Shown here one piece after another: positions 1 through 6,037 of a DNA stretch of 14,069 nt. Position 1 is the first letter of the stretch; every line of letters begins with the position of its first letter. The translations under genes were made by a program, and so were the position numbers. The notes under the pieces are model-generated. The model did no database searches, had not been told where the DNA came from, and was given only the letters and a program-made list of their open reading frames with translations. The stretch comes from JAZFYD01 sp036443405 (lineage in GTDB: Bacteria > Planctomycetota > PLA2): contig JAZFYD010000247.1 in NCBI GenBank assembly GCA_036443405.1, forward strand, positions 1 to 14,069. Direction: 5' to 3'.

Positions 1-68
1 CCGGAAGTGACCGAACCCCGTGCGCACGTAGTTCCGAATGAAGTGCACTGAGCGCGCCGAACTCGGAT

Positions 69-533
69 CTACCTGCCGAGCAGCCGCTTGAACATCAGGA
101 AGTGCGTGACCAGGAGCAGCGGCACGAGCATCGTCGGGATGTACCAGGCTGCTCCAAACAGGGGCGCCACATCGAGGTGTCGAAGCGCGTTCGCGAGATC
201 GACGGTGCCGACGACATTGAACGTCCACACGAGAGGAATCGCGAGCGACCACTTGGAGTGCAGAGCGAGGATCGCACCCAGCGCCAGGAGACCCGTCGCC
301 AGGTCCCCATAGGCAGCGGGAATGGAAAAACCCGCCGGCAAGGTTTGGTCAACGACGCCGGGAACGAGGAAGACCATCCCGATGTGACGAAACACATGCG
401 GCAGGCTCAGCCACAGGAGGGCCTCGTGTCGCGGTTTCTGGGCCAGCCAGCGGCTCGGTAGCAAGCCGACGACCACGCCCCAGGCGATGAGGCTCAACAG
501 AAACTGCAGTCCGAAAATTGCTTGGGTATCCAT
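69..533 (-). CDS. Small integral membrane protein of unknown function
   Basis: The gene encodes 154 residues and is almost entirely hydrophobic. About four or five membrane spans are visible, at roughly residues 6-25, 40-60, 72-92, 96-115 and 124-146, with short polar links such as AQKPRHE and a basic tail (FKRLLGR). The ATG at 533 is preceded on the minus strand by AAGGCGG about 10 nt upstream, a fair ribosome binding site, and the gene ends in TAG. I do not recognise a characterised family, and no catalytic or ligand motif is visible. A possible reading frame (552-842) ends 18 nt upstream on the same strand and could be the end of a preceding gene. Coding status is convincing from the clean alternation of hydrophobic spans and loops; function is unknown. 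Confidence 0.75.
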   Translation of the reverse strand: MDTQAIFGLQFLLSLIAWGVVVGLLPSRWLAQKPRHEALLWLSLPHVFRHIGMVFLVPGVVDQTLPAGFSIPAAYGDLATGLLALGAILALHSKWSLAIPLVWTFNVVGTVDLANALRHLDVAPLFGAAWYIPTMLVPLLLVTHFLMFKRLLGR

Positions 534-551
534 CTTGTTGTCCGCCTTGAT

Positions 552-842
552 TCAGGGACTCGTGACTTGCGTGGGCCCAAAGGGAGGCTGTCCTCCATTT
601 GGTAGCACCCGCTTGTCCATGCAAACGAAAAACGGGGAACGGATCTCGCGGCTGGGTTCCTCGACGATCTTTGCATCGAGACGCACGCGGTGAAGGCCGC
701 GTTCATGCTCGCGGCCTCGGTCGGGAGCCACTCGGCATCCCGTGGTGCGACCAAGCAAGAAAAAACAGACTCTCACTGATCCGCGGCGCCGCACACCGGT
801 TGAACTGCACGAAGACATGAGCACTTTCGTACCCAACTTCAT
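552..842 (-). CDS. Doubtful short ORF or gene remnant upstream of the small membrane protein
   Basis: An open frame can start at ATG 842 and would give 96 residues ending in TGA 18 nt before the membrane protein gene at 533. Its last half (about residues 45-80, around HRVRLDAKIVEEPSREIRSP) looks protein-like, with mixed charged and hydrophobic residues and mostly G/C third positions. The first 40 residues, rich in Arg, Ser and Cys, look like noise. It may be the C-terminal remnant of a gene that once sat upstream in the same operon, or simply an open frame in GC-rich DNA. The frame remains open far upstream, so it proves little. I recognise no domain. Confidence 0.22.
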   Translation of the reverse strand: MKLGTKVLMSSCSSTGVRRRGSVRVCFFLLGRTTGCRVAPDRGREHERGLHRVRLDAKIVEEPSREIRSPFFVCMDKRVLPNGGQPPFGPTQVTSP

Positions 843-843
843 T

Positions 844-864
844 CGGGGCCGGCACCTGGCCCCG
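844..864. other. Hairpin-forming dyad, 7-bp GC stem
   Basis: CGGGGCC at 844-850 is the exact reverse complement of GGCCCCG at 858-864, with a 7-nt loop. No T-run follows on either strand, so it is not a typical intrinsic terminator. It sits 12 bp from a second, longer dyad at 877-911, and together they may mark a structured RNA or operator region. Confidence 0.4.
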
Positions 865-876
865 GGTCTCTCGTAG

Positions 877-911
877 TTGGTCACTTGGTCGTTGGCCCGA
901 TCAAGTGCCAA
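877..911. other. Long intergenic hairpin, 13-bp stem with one bulge
   Basis: The left arm TTGG (877-880), bulged T (881) and CACTTGGTC (882-890) pairs with GATCAAGTG (899-907) and CCAA (908-911). The loop is 8 nt, with one G-T wobble and one bulged base. This is long for a chance dyad in a 500-bp spacer and it is not GC-only. No T-run follows, so a protein-binding dyad or structured RNA is as likely as a terminator. Function is unknown. Confidence 0.45.
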
Positions 912-1056
912 TGGCCAGCGGCAGACCCGGCCGCCGGGTGCCTCCCCATTCCCGTAGTCGCCCGCGCGAAACGTTGGCGCAGCTCGCCGTCGGCCTCCAG
1001 CTAACGGCACGGGTCGCACGCTGCAATGCGTTATAGTCCCGGGCCATGTTGAGCGG

Positions 1057-3024
1057 GTGCGTTCACGCCACGGCGGGGGCGGCGGTTTGATCGCGCTTCT
1101 TGCGGCCGCTCCGTCGTCCGCGTTTGTCGGCCAGGTTCTCGCCGGCGTTGCGTTCAGCGTGCTCGTGTTCGGCGCGCCGGGCTGGGTCGCGTTGCGAGGC
1201 CGGCGCCCCTGGTTTGCGCCCGCGGTCGGTGTGTGTTTCACCGCGCCGATCACGCTTCTTGTGACGTCGCTGCTTGGCCTCGGCGTTCTCACGCTCTTGC
1301 TCGGCTGGGTTGCTTCGCTCGCAGCGGCGTATTGCTGGGGGCGCGGTGAGGAGTGGGCAAGGCCTCGCGGTTGGGGGCTTCTCGTGGTGGCTGCGCTCGG
1401 CGCCACGTTGATCAGTGTGGACCTGCTGCCGATCGAGCACGACGGCGGGCTCTACTTCCAGCGCGAGATGTTCGACCACACGAAGTCGGCGACCGTCGAC
1501 GCGATCGTGCGCGAGGGGCTCCCGGTTCGCAACCCCTACTACTCCGTGGACGGCGCACCCATCCCGCTGAACTACTACTGGGGCGCGCACTTTTGCGCCG
1601 CGCTGCTGTGCGTCGGGACCGGGATCGGCGGGTGGCCGGCGGAAATGGCGATGACTTGGTACGCAGCGTTTGCGTTCCTGACGTTTTCCTGCGCGTTGGC
1701 GAAACGTTGGGCCGGCTTGCGTGCCGCCTGGTGGGCGCTGGCGCTCGGCATGCTCGGTGTCGCCGGGGACTTTCTTTCCCGCGGTCTGGGGAGCGAGATC
1801 CTCATCGTGCCGTCGGGCTACTATTTCGAGTCGGTCGGGGTGGCGCCGGTGTTCGAGGAGGCGTCGTGGGTGTTCCAGCACGTGCTCGCGGCCGTCGGCG
1901 CCGGAGTCGCGATGTGGTCCTTCATGCGATTCATGGTGGGCGAATGGACCGGCATCCGCCCGCTCATCCTGATGGCATTCGGCTTGGCGACGTGCGCCAT
2001 GTGCTCCGTGTTCGTGGCCGTGTCGACGGCCGTCGGCGCCGCGTTTGTTTTGATCGTGTTGCGCGGACGCGGTTGGCACGTTGCGCTGGGCGGCGCTGCG
2101 CTCGCCGCCATCCTCGCCTTGCCGGTGCTGTCGGCCATGTTCGGCGGCCGCGACGCGGGTGGCAGCAATCTGATCGTGTTGCGCATGTTTTATGCGTCGC
2201 GTCTCGGGCTGTTTTGGCGGCCGCTTGATCTGCCACTGTTTTGGTTGCAGTTCCTGCCGTTACGCCTTGGTGTCGCATTCGTCGCCGGCTTCGTGTTCTT
2301 GGTGATCCGCAGGCGCGAGCGTGAGTGGCGGATGGCGCTTGCTGCGGTGATGGGCGCGTTGCTTGTCATGCAGTTCGCAAGAAGCGCCGTGTTCAACAAC
2401 GACCTGGGATGGCGCGCGTCGTTGCCCGTGATGCTGTTTCTCAACGCGGCGGCCGGCGCCTGGCGGGCCCAGGCGACATCGGCCACGGCGCGCTCACTGT
2501 TCCTCGTCGGCGTGTGCATCGGAGCGTTGGCGACGCTCGGTCACATCCGGGCGCTGAACGAGCAGCCGTGGACGCAACCCGAGAAGGTCTCTCTGGCGCA
2601 GCACTTCGCCCACCAACCCGAAGCGTGGGCCGCGGTGCGCAGGCATACGGCGGACTCGGATCTCGTGGCCAACAACCCGGACGGTTACGTCCCCCTGGGG
2701 CCGTGGCCGAACAACTACAGCTGGGCGTTTTTCGCCGACCGTCCCGCGGCGATTTCGGATCACGAGGTCGCGTGGACCAACTCGCTTGGACAGGATCCGC
2801 AGAAACGCGGAGAGGCGCTCGCGCTTGTGCGCGCGGTCTTCCACGGTACAGATGGTGCGGAACAGGCCGCGCGCGAACTCCGCGACCGCCTTCAGGTGAA
2901 GGCGCTGTTGCTCGACCGGATCGATCCCGCGTGGCCCGGCGACGCGATCGAGCGGTCCGGCGCATGGAGGGCGGCCGAGGTCACCGAGCACTTCAAGGTG
3001 TACGTGCCGGTCGTGGTCCGCTAG
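1057..3024 (+). CDS. Large polytopic membrane protein, GT-C glycosyltransferase-like
   Basis: The gene encodes 655 residues: a long N-terminal membrane part with about 11-13 hydrophobic spans (to about residue 500) and a C-terminal soluble domain of about 150 residues. An acidic motif, IEHDGG (residues 126-131), follows the third or fourth span at the start of a large extracytoplasmic loop containing LNYYWGAH (171-178). That is the position where GT-C enzymes carry their catalytic acidic residues. The tail has an ANNPDG...WPNNYSW stretch of the kind seen in uncharacterised GT-C-like proteins. The likely role is transfer of sugar from a lipid-linked donor on the outer face of the membrane; this is inferred from architecture. 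The GTG start at 1057 is the first possible in frame; TTG at 1087 is an alternative. Neither has a strong ribosome binding site. The gene converges on sodA, 62 bp away. Confidence 0.8.
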   Translation: MRSRHGGGGGLIALLAAAPSSAFVGQVLAGVAFSVLVFGAPGWVALRGRRPWFAPAVGVCFTAPITLLVTSLLGLGVLTLLLGWVASLAAAYCWGRGEEWARPRGWGLLVVAALGATLISVDLLPIEHDGGLYFQREMFDHTKSATVDAIVREGLPVRNPYYSVDGAPIPLNYYWGAHFCAALLCVGTGIGGWPAEMAMTWYAAFAFLTFSCALAKRWAGLRAAWWALALGMLGVAGDFLSRGLGSEILIVPSGYYFESVGVAPVFEEASWVFQHVLAAVGAGVAMWSFMRFMVGEWTGIRPLILMAFGLATCAMCSVFVAVSTAVGAAFVLIVLRGRGWHVALGGAALAAILALPVLSAMFGGRDAGGSNLIVLRMFYASRLGLFWRPLDLPLFWLQFLPLRLGVAFVAGFVFLVIRRREREWRMALAAVMGALLVMQFARSAVFNNDLGWRASLPVMLFLNAAAGAWRAQATSATARSLFLVGVCIGALATLGHIRALNEQPWTQPEKVSLAQHFAHQPEAWAAVRRHTADSDLVANNPDGYVPLGPWPNNYSWAFFADRPAAISDHEVAWTNSLGQDPQKRGEALALVRAVFHGTDGAEQAARELRDRLQVKALLLDRIDPAWPGDAIERSGAWRAAEVTEHFKVYVPVVVR

Positions 3025-3027
3025 CGC

Positions 3028-3059
3028 AAGAAAAACGGGCCCGGCGAGGCCGGACCCGT
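3028..3059 (-). terminator. Intrinsic terminator of sodA
   Basis: Read on the minus strand, a stem of 10-11 bp (arms 3049-3059 and 3035-3045, one G-U wobble, 3-nt loop) is followed at once by TTTTTCTT (3035-3028). It begins 28 nt after the sodA stop codon. On the plus strand the stem has a C-A mismatch and no T-run follows, so it serves mainly sodA. It lies 3 nt after the stop of the convergent gene. Confidence 0.88.
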
Positions 3060-3086
3060 GAAGACGTCACTTGGTTTCCCAGACGG

Positions 3087-3776
3087 CTAGGACTTCCAGA
3101 GGTCTTGGAATTTCGACCACTGAGCCTGCGCCCAGTCCTTGGCCGCCAGAACGCCGTCGGCGACGCGAACCATGGTGAGGTAGTCGCCGACCTGATCCCA
3201 GTTGACGACGTTGAAGAACGCGCCGATGTAGGCGGGGCGGCGGTTCTGGTAGTTGAGGTAGTACGCGTGCTCCCAGACGTCGAGGCCCATGATCGGGAGG
3301 ACGCCCTCCGTGAACACCGGGTTGTCCTGGTTCGCGGTCTTCGTGACGAGCAGCTTCCCGTCGTTGCCGACGCAGAGCCACGCCCAGCCGCTGCCGAACA
3401 CGGTGGCGGCCGCGGCCGAGAACTTCGTCTTGAACTCGTCGAACGAGCCGAACGACTCGTCGATCAAAGTCGCCAGCCCGCCGCTCGGGGCGCCGCCGCC
3501 GTCAGGACTCATGATCGTCCAGAACAGGCTGTGGTTGACGTGGCCGCCGCCGTGGTTGCGCACCGCGCCGCGAATGTCCTCGGGAACGGAGTCGAGGTCC
3601 GTGATCAACTCGAGCGCGGTCTTGTCGCCCAACTCGGGGTGCTTTTCGATCGCTTCGTTGAGCTTGGTCACGTACGCCTGGTGATGCTTGTCGTGGTGGA
3701 TCTGCATCGTCTTGGCGTCGATGTGCGGCTCGAGCGCGTCCTGGGAATAGGAAAGGTCGGGAACTGTGTGTGCCAT
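3087..3776 (-). CDS. sodA: Superoxide dismutase, Mn-type (Fe/Mn family)
   Basis: This 229-residue protein converts superoxide to oxygen and hydrogen peroxide. The four metal ligands of the Fe/Mn family are all present: His27 in IHHDKHH, His82 in GGHVNHSLFW, and Asp166 and His170 in DVWEHAYY. HGGGH (residues 75-79) and the glutamine in ANQDNP (residue 150) are the pattern usual for Mn-dependent or cambialistic enzymes rather than Fe enzymes, though metal use must be measured. There is no signal peptide, so the enzyme is cytoplasmic. The ATG at 3776 has a good AGGAG ribosome binding site at 3785-3789, 8 nt upstream. The gene is monocistronic: it diverges from the lipoprotein gene at 4017 and ends in its own terminator. 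Length is slightly above the usual 195-215 residues. Confidence 0.97.
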   Translation of the reverse strand: MAHTVPDLSYSQDALEPHIDAKTMQIHHDKHHQAYVTKLNEAIEKHPELGDKTALELITDLDSVPEDIRGAVRNHGGGHVNHSLFWTIMSPDGGGAPSGGLATLIDESFGSFDEFKTKFSAAAATVFGSGWAWLCVGNDGKLLVTKTANQDNPVFTEGVLPIMGLDVWEHAYYLNYQNRRPAYIGAFFNVVNWDQVGDYLTMVRVADGVLAAKDWAQAQWSKFQDLWKS

Positions 3777-3944
3777 GATCGTTACTCCTGGTTCGAGTCT
3801 AGCTCGTCTTCTTGGATCCGCCTAACGCGCCGGTGAGCGGTCGACGACCGGGCCCAGGCCCTTGACGCCGCCTGCGACCTTAGCGAAACCCGCACGAATT
3901 CGCAGCGCGTCTTTGCGCCTGCACATAGTCCTGTCCCCAAGAAC

Positions 3945-3985
3945 GGAGCCCCGACCGCCGAGAGCGCGGCATGGCCGTGGGCTCC
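3945..3985. other. Inverted repeat in the sodA/lipoprotein divergent spacer
   Basis: GGAGCCC (3945-3951) and GGGCTCC (3979-3985) form an exact 7-bp inverted repeat with a 27-bp centre, in the 240-bp spacer between sodA (-) and the lipoprotein gene (+). It could be an operator acting on one or both promoters. The evidence is only symmetry and position; no promoter consensus is clear around it. Confidence 0.2.
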
Positions 3986-4016
3986 AACGAAACTCGCGGG
4001 CGGGTAGGATGGGGCC

Positions 4017-4784
4017 ATGGCCGGGACGAGGATGGCTGGCGCTCTGGTGGTTGTTGTGCTGACGAGTTGTTCCGTCGAGCAACCTGAGCACTCACCGCGT
4101 GTGACCCCGGCGGCAAAGGCCGTAACCGGCGCCGCCGAGAACGCGGGCCTGCGCGCCGACTTCAACGCCCCGTGATGATGGAATCCCAGCGGGGCAAGTT
4201 TGCCCTTCGCCATCGATCCGGTGTGCGGGAAGTTCGTGGACCCGGAGGTTTCCGGCTTGGAAATCACCACGAACGGGATTGCCTTTCCGTTCTGTGGCGA
4301 GAAGTGCGCGCAGGAATTCAAGCGCAACAAGCTCGACTATCTCTACTGTCCCTGGAAACCGACGCAGAAAGTCAACCCGAGCATCAGTGCGGACGTGTAC
4401 GGGAACACGGTGTACTTCTGCTGTATCGACTGCAGGGATAACGCGAAGGTCTTCGTCGCCATCCAGACCAACGAATTTGGATTCTTCGGCGTCAGAATCA
4501 AGATCGATCAGGTTCGGGCGCGTCAGAATCTGGACAATTTCCCCGTGGTCGCCGATGTGCTCAGAAACTCTCCTGCAGCGAAACTGGGCGTCGAGAAAGG
4601 CAGCGTTCTCCTGAAGATCGGTGGCATGGACATGAACGACTACCGGAAAGTCATCAAGTGGATGCGCCTGTCGAAGTCAGGGCAAGAAGTGCTATTCGAA
4701 ATCAAGACTCCGGATGGGAAAACCAAGGAGTTGAAGGTGGTCCTGGGAAACCGAGGGAAGTACCGGGGGAGTCTGATCAACTAG
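4017..4784 (+). CDS. Candidate selenocysteine lipoprotein with YHS/TRASH-like and PDZ domains
   Basis: Read as one frame with TGA-TGA at 4173-4178 as two selenocysteines (U53, U54), this gives 255 residues. A lipoprotein signal ends in the lipobox LTSC (Cys18). A linker with the UU pair follows. Next is a YHS/TRASH-like metal-binding domain, DPVCGKFVD (Cys70) with FCGEKC (Cys93, Cys97). A second Cys cluster has Cys111 and FCCIDC (Cys135, 136, 139). A PDZ domain fills about residues 150-250. The predicted role is metal or thiol chemistry at the outer face of a membrane. If TGA is stop, there would be a 52-residue lipoprotein (4017-4175) and a separate YHS-PDZ ORF (4200-4784). That ORF would have only a TTG start, no ribosome binding site and no export signal. 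The two parts are in the same frame, 24 nt apart. A one-base frameshift near TTT 4199-4201 onto ATG 4175 is a further alternative. The single-frame reading is my preferred one but is unproven. Confidence 0.6.
4191..4206 (+). promoter_or_regulatory. SECIS-like hairpin after tandem TGA
   Basis: GGGGCA (4191-4196) pairs with TGCCCT (4201-4206; five Watson-Crick pairs and one G-U) around the loop AGTT (4197-4200). The loop G at 4198 is nucleotide 20 after the second TGA and is followed by U. Known bacterial SECIS elements have a short stem whose apical loop carries G (often GU) some 16-37 nt after the UGA. The match is good, but a 6-bp stem can arise by chance. Confidence 0.5.
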
Positions 4785-4875
4785 GCGAGGCTGGTCGAGC
4801 CGCGCCAGAATCCGGACGGCCGGTACTGGTCGGTAACCATGGGCTGCCCAGCAGCATCCACACTGTGAGGAACCT

Positions 4876-5592
4876 ATGAAACACCTGGCGCGAATTCGTC
4901 CCGTTCTTGTTCTCGGTTTCGTTCTCTTTGTCGGCCTCGCCGCGTCTTTGGCTTTTGCCGCCGGAGATGTCGAGAAGGGCCGCGCGATCTTCACCGGTAC
5001 CGGCGAGGATCTCGAGTACCCCTCCTGCGCGCACTGCCACGCGACGGTTTCGGCCGAGACGGAGCTGAAGGCGACGAAGGCTCTCCGTCCCGCCTACCCC
5101 ATCTTCAACACCAGCCACCGCGGCGCGTGGAAGAACAAGAAGCCCGGTAAGCTCAAGACCGCCGGGGATGCCGGCAACATCTGCGTGAAGGCGTTCCAGA
5201 AGCGCGAAAAGAGCCTCACCCCCGCTGAGTTGGAAAACCTCAACGCATTTTTCGCGACGGTTTCGCCGGGTACGGATGTGAAGCCGCGCAAGATCAAGTA
5301 CGCGCCCAAGATTCCGGAGAGCCTCGACGGCGGCAACAAGGACAAGGGCAAGACTCTTGTCGCGCAGATGTGCAGCGTGTGCCATGGCCCGAGCGACGAT
5401 CACATCCAGAGCGAACTCAAGCCGGGTCGTCGCCCCAAGATGAAGGTGGCGATGAAAGTGCGCGGTTGGATCCGCGACAGGAAGACGAAGAAGCTCAAGT
5501 TCAAGGCCGACGCCGGGATGATGGGCTTCATCGCGGAGAACCGCCTGTCCGACGCGCAACTCCTCGACGTTCTCGCGTACCTCGGCAAGTAG
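4876..5592 (+). CDS. Exported diheme cytochrome c
   Basis: This 238-residue protein has a Sec signal peptide (basic start, hydrophobic residues about 9-25, probable cleavage after AFA at 28) and two heme-binding CXXCH motifs: CAHCH at 51-55 and CSVCH at 166-170. It therefore has two class I cytochrome c domains in the periplasm, carrying electrons one at a time. The C-terminal domain has candidate axial methionines (215, 216) before its last helix. The N-terminal domain has no Met at all between its heme site and residue 165, so its sixth ligand must be another residue or come from elsewhere. Its NICVKAF...LTPAELENLNAFF region resembles the second half of SoxA/TsdA-type cytochrome domains. 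AGGAA lies a few bases before the ATG at 4876. The gene follows the YHS-PDZ gene by 91 bp on the same strand. Confidence 0.9.
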   Translation: MKHLARIRPVLVLGFVLFVGLAASLAFAAGDVEKGRAIFTGTGEDLEYPSCAHCHATVSAETELKATKALRPAYPIFNTSHRGAWKNKKPGKLKTAGDAGNICVKAFQKREKSLTPAELENLNAFFATVSPGTDVKPRKIKYAPKIPESLDGGNKDKGKTLVAQMCSVCHGPSDDHIQSELKPGRRPKMKVAMKVRGWIRDRKTKKLKFKADAGMMGFIAENRLSDAQLLDVLAYLGK

Positions 5593-5609
5593 CCCGGGCG
5601 CATGGAGCA

Positions 5610-5993
5610 TTGCCGACGGCGCGGCACATCTACTCCGCGGAGGGCACCTACACGGTGCGGCTGCGGATCACCGACGAGACGGGGTTCGTCGATGAGACGA
5701 CGCGCGAGGTCGTCGTGGAAGGGGAGGAAACCGTCACGCTGACGATCGTCATCGCCGGCGCCGGTAGCGGCTCCGTTAGCCTCGATCCGTTGGGCGAGAT
5801 TTGCGAGACGACCTACTCGTATGAGGTGAAGCCGGGGTTACGCATCTACGTCCTGCCGCTGGCCGATGCGGGCTCCGAGTTCACGGGCATGGCCGGCTGC
5901 GACCAGCCCGGTGACTTCGACCTCGGCCTCGAAGGCTGCGGCGCGTTGGTCAACGAGGATCGAACCCTGACCGTGACGTTTGAACCGGAGTAG
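5610..5993 (+). pseudogene. 5'-truncated PKD / InlB-type repeat protein remnant
   Basis: About 127 residues are readable up to TAG at 5991-5993. The first part (HIYSAEGTYTV...TDETG, then REVVVEG) is the C-terminal half of a PKD domain. The rest (AGSGSVSLDPLG...C...GSEFTGMAGC...LTVTFEPE) follows the pattern of bacterial InlB B-repeat-like extracellular domains, with GSV, a cysteine pair and a final TVTF strand. The front half of the PKD domain, any signal peptide and any start codon are missing; the frame only offers TTG at 5610. The similarity begins within about 20-30 bp of the stop codon of the cytochrome gene. It is therefore best read as the tail of a larger secreted protein cut off by a rearrangement, or by an assembly join. 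Confidence 0.65.
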
Positions 5994-6004
5994 GCGATTC
6001 CTTG

Positions 6005-6037
6005 GACGCGGGCGGTGAGGGAACGGCCGTCCGCGTT
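6005..6037. terminator. Weak hairpin between convergent gene ends
   Basis: GACGCGG (6005-6011) pairs with CCGCGTT (6031-6037, one G-U) between the ends of the PKD remnant and the thioredoxin-HEAT gene. There is no proper T-run on either strand. It may be a poor bidirectional terminator, supported mainly by its position. Confidence 0.22.

Larger units (their letters stand above)
534..1056. other. Gene-poor spacer with hairpins and divergent start region
   Basis: This 523-bp stretch separates the divergent genes starting at 533 (-) and 1057 (+). No convincing gene is visible on either strand apart from the doubtful frame at 552-842. It holds two adjacent dyads at 844-864 and 877-911. A TATAGT hexamer at 1032-1037 lies 20 bp before the GTG start at 1057 and could be a -10 box, but no matching -35 hexamer is evident. 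A run of A residues near 755-765 is the most AT-rich spot. Confidence 0.5.

Noticed and set aside
1..68. Possible start of a minus-strand gene (GTG near position 47)
   Set aside because: About 16 codons look protein-like in one frame, but another frame looks equally plausible and the stretch is cut by the window edge; too short to call.
552..1406. A 284-codon minus-strand frame across 552-1406
   Set aside because: Most of it runs antisense to the membrane protein gene starting at 1057 and reads as Pro/Arg/Thr-rich noise. Only the last part (552-842) is kept, as a doubtful remnant.
2325..3836. A 503-codon plus-strand frame covering the end of the GT-C-like gene and sodA
   Set aside because: The translation is Arg-rich without domains and lies over two well-supported genes in other frames; it is a by-product of high GC content.
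4005..4010. TAGGAT as a -10 promoter box for the lipoprotein gene
   Set aside because: It is only 7 bp from the ATG and has no -35 partner at 17 bp; it could equally be part of a weak ribosome binding site.
3782..4330. A 182-codon minus-strand frame upstream of sodA
   Set aside because: It overlaps the lipoprotein and YHS region antisense, its sequence is low-complexity Ala/Ser/Thr/Arg without a recognisable fold, and sodA has its own ribosome binding site just after.
5370..5609. The upstream part of the plus-strand frame leading into the PKD remnant
   Set aside because: This part is out of frame within the cytochrome c gene and Arg/Glu-rich. The protein-like sequence begins only around 5610.
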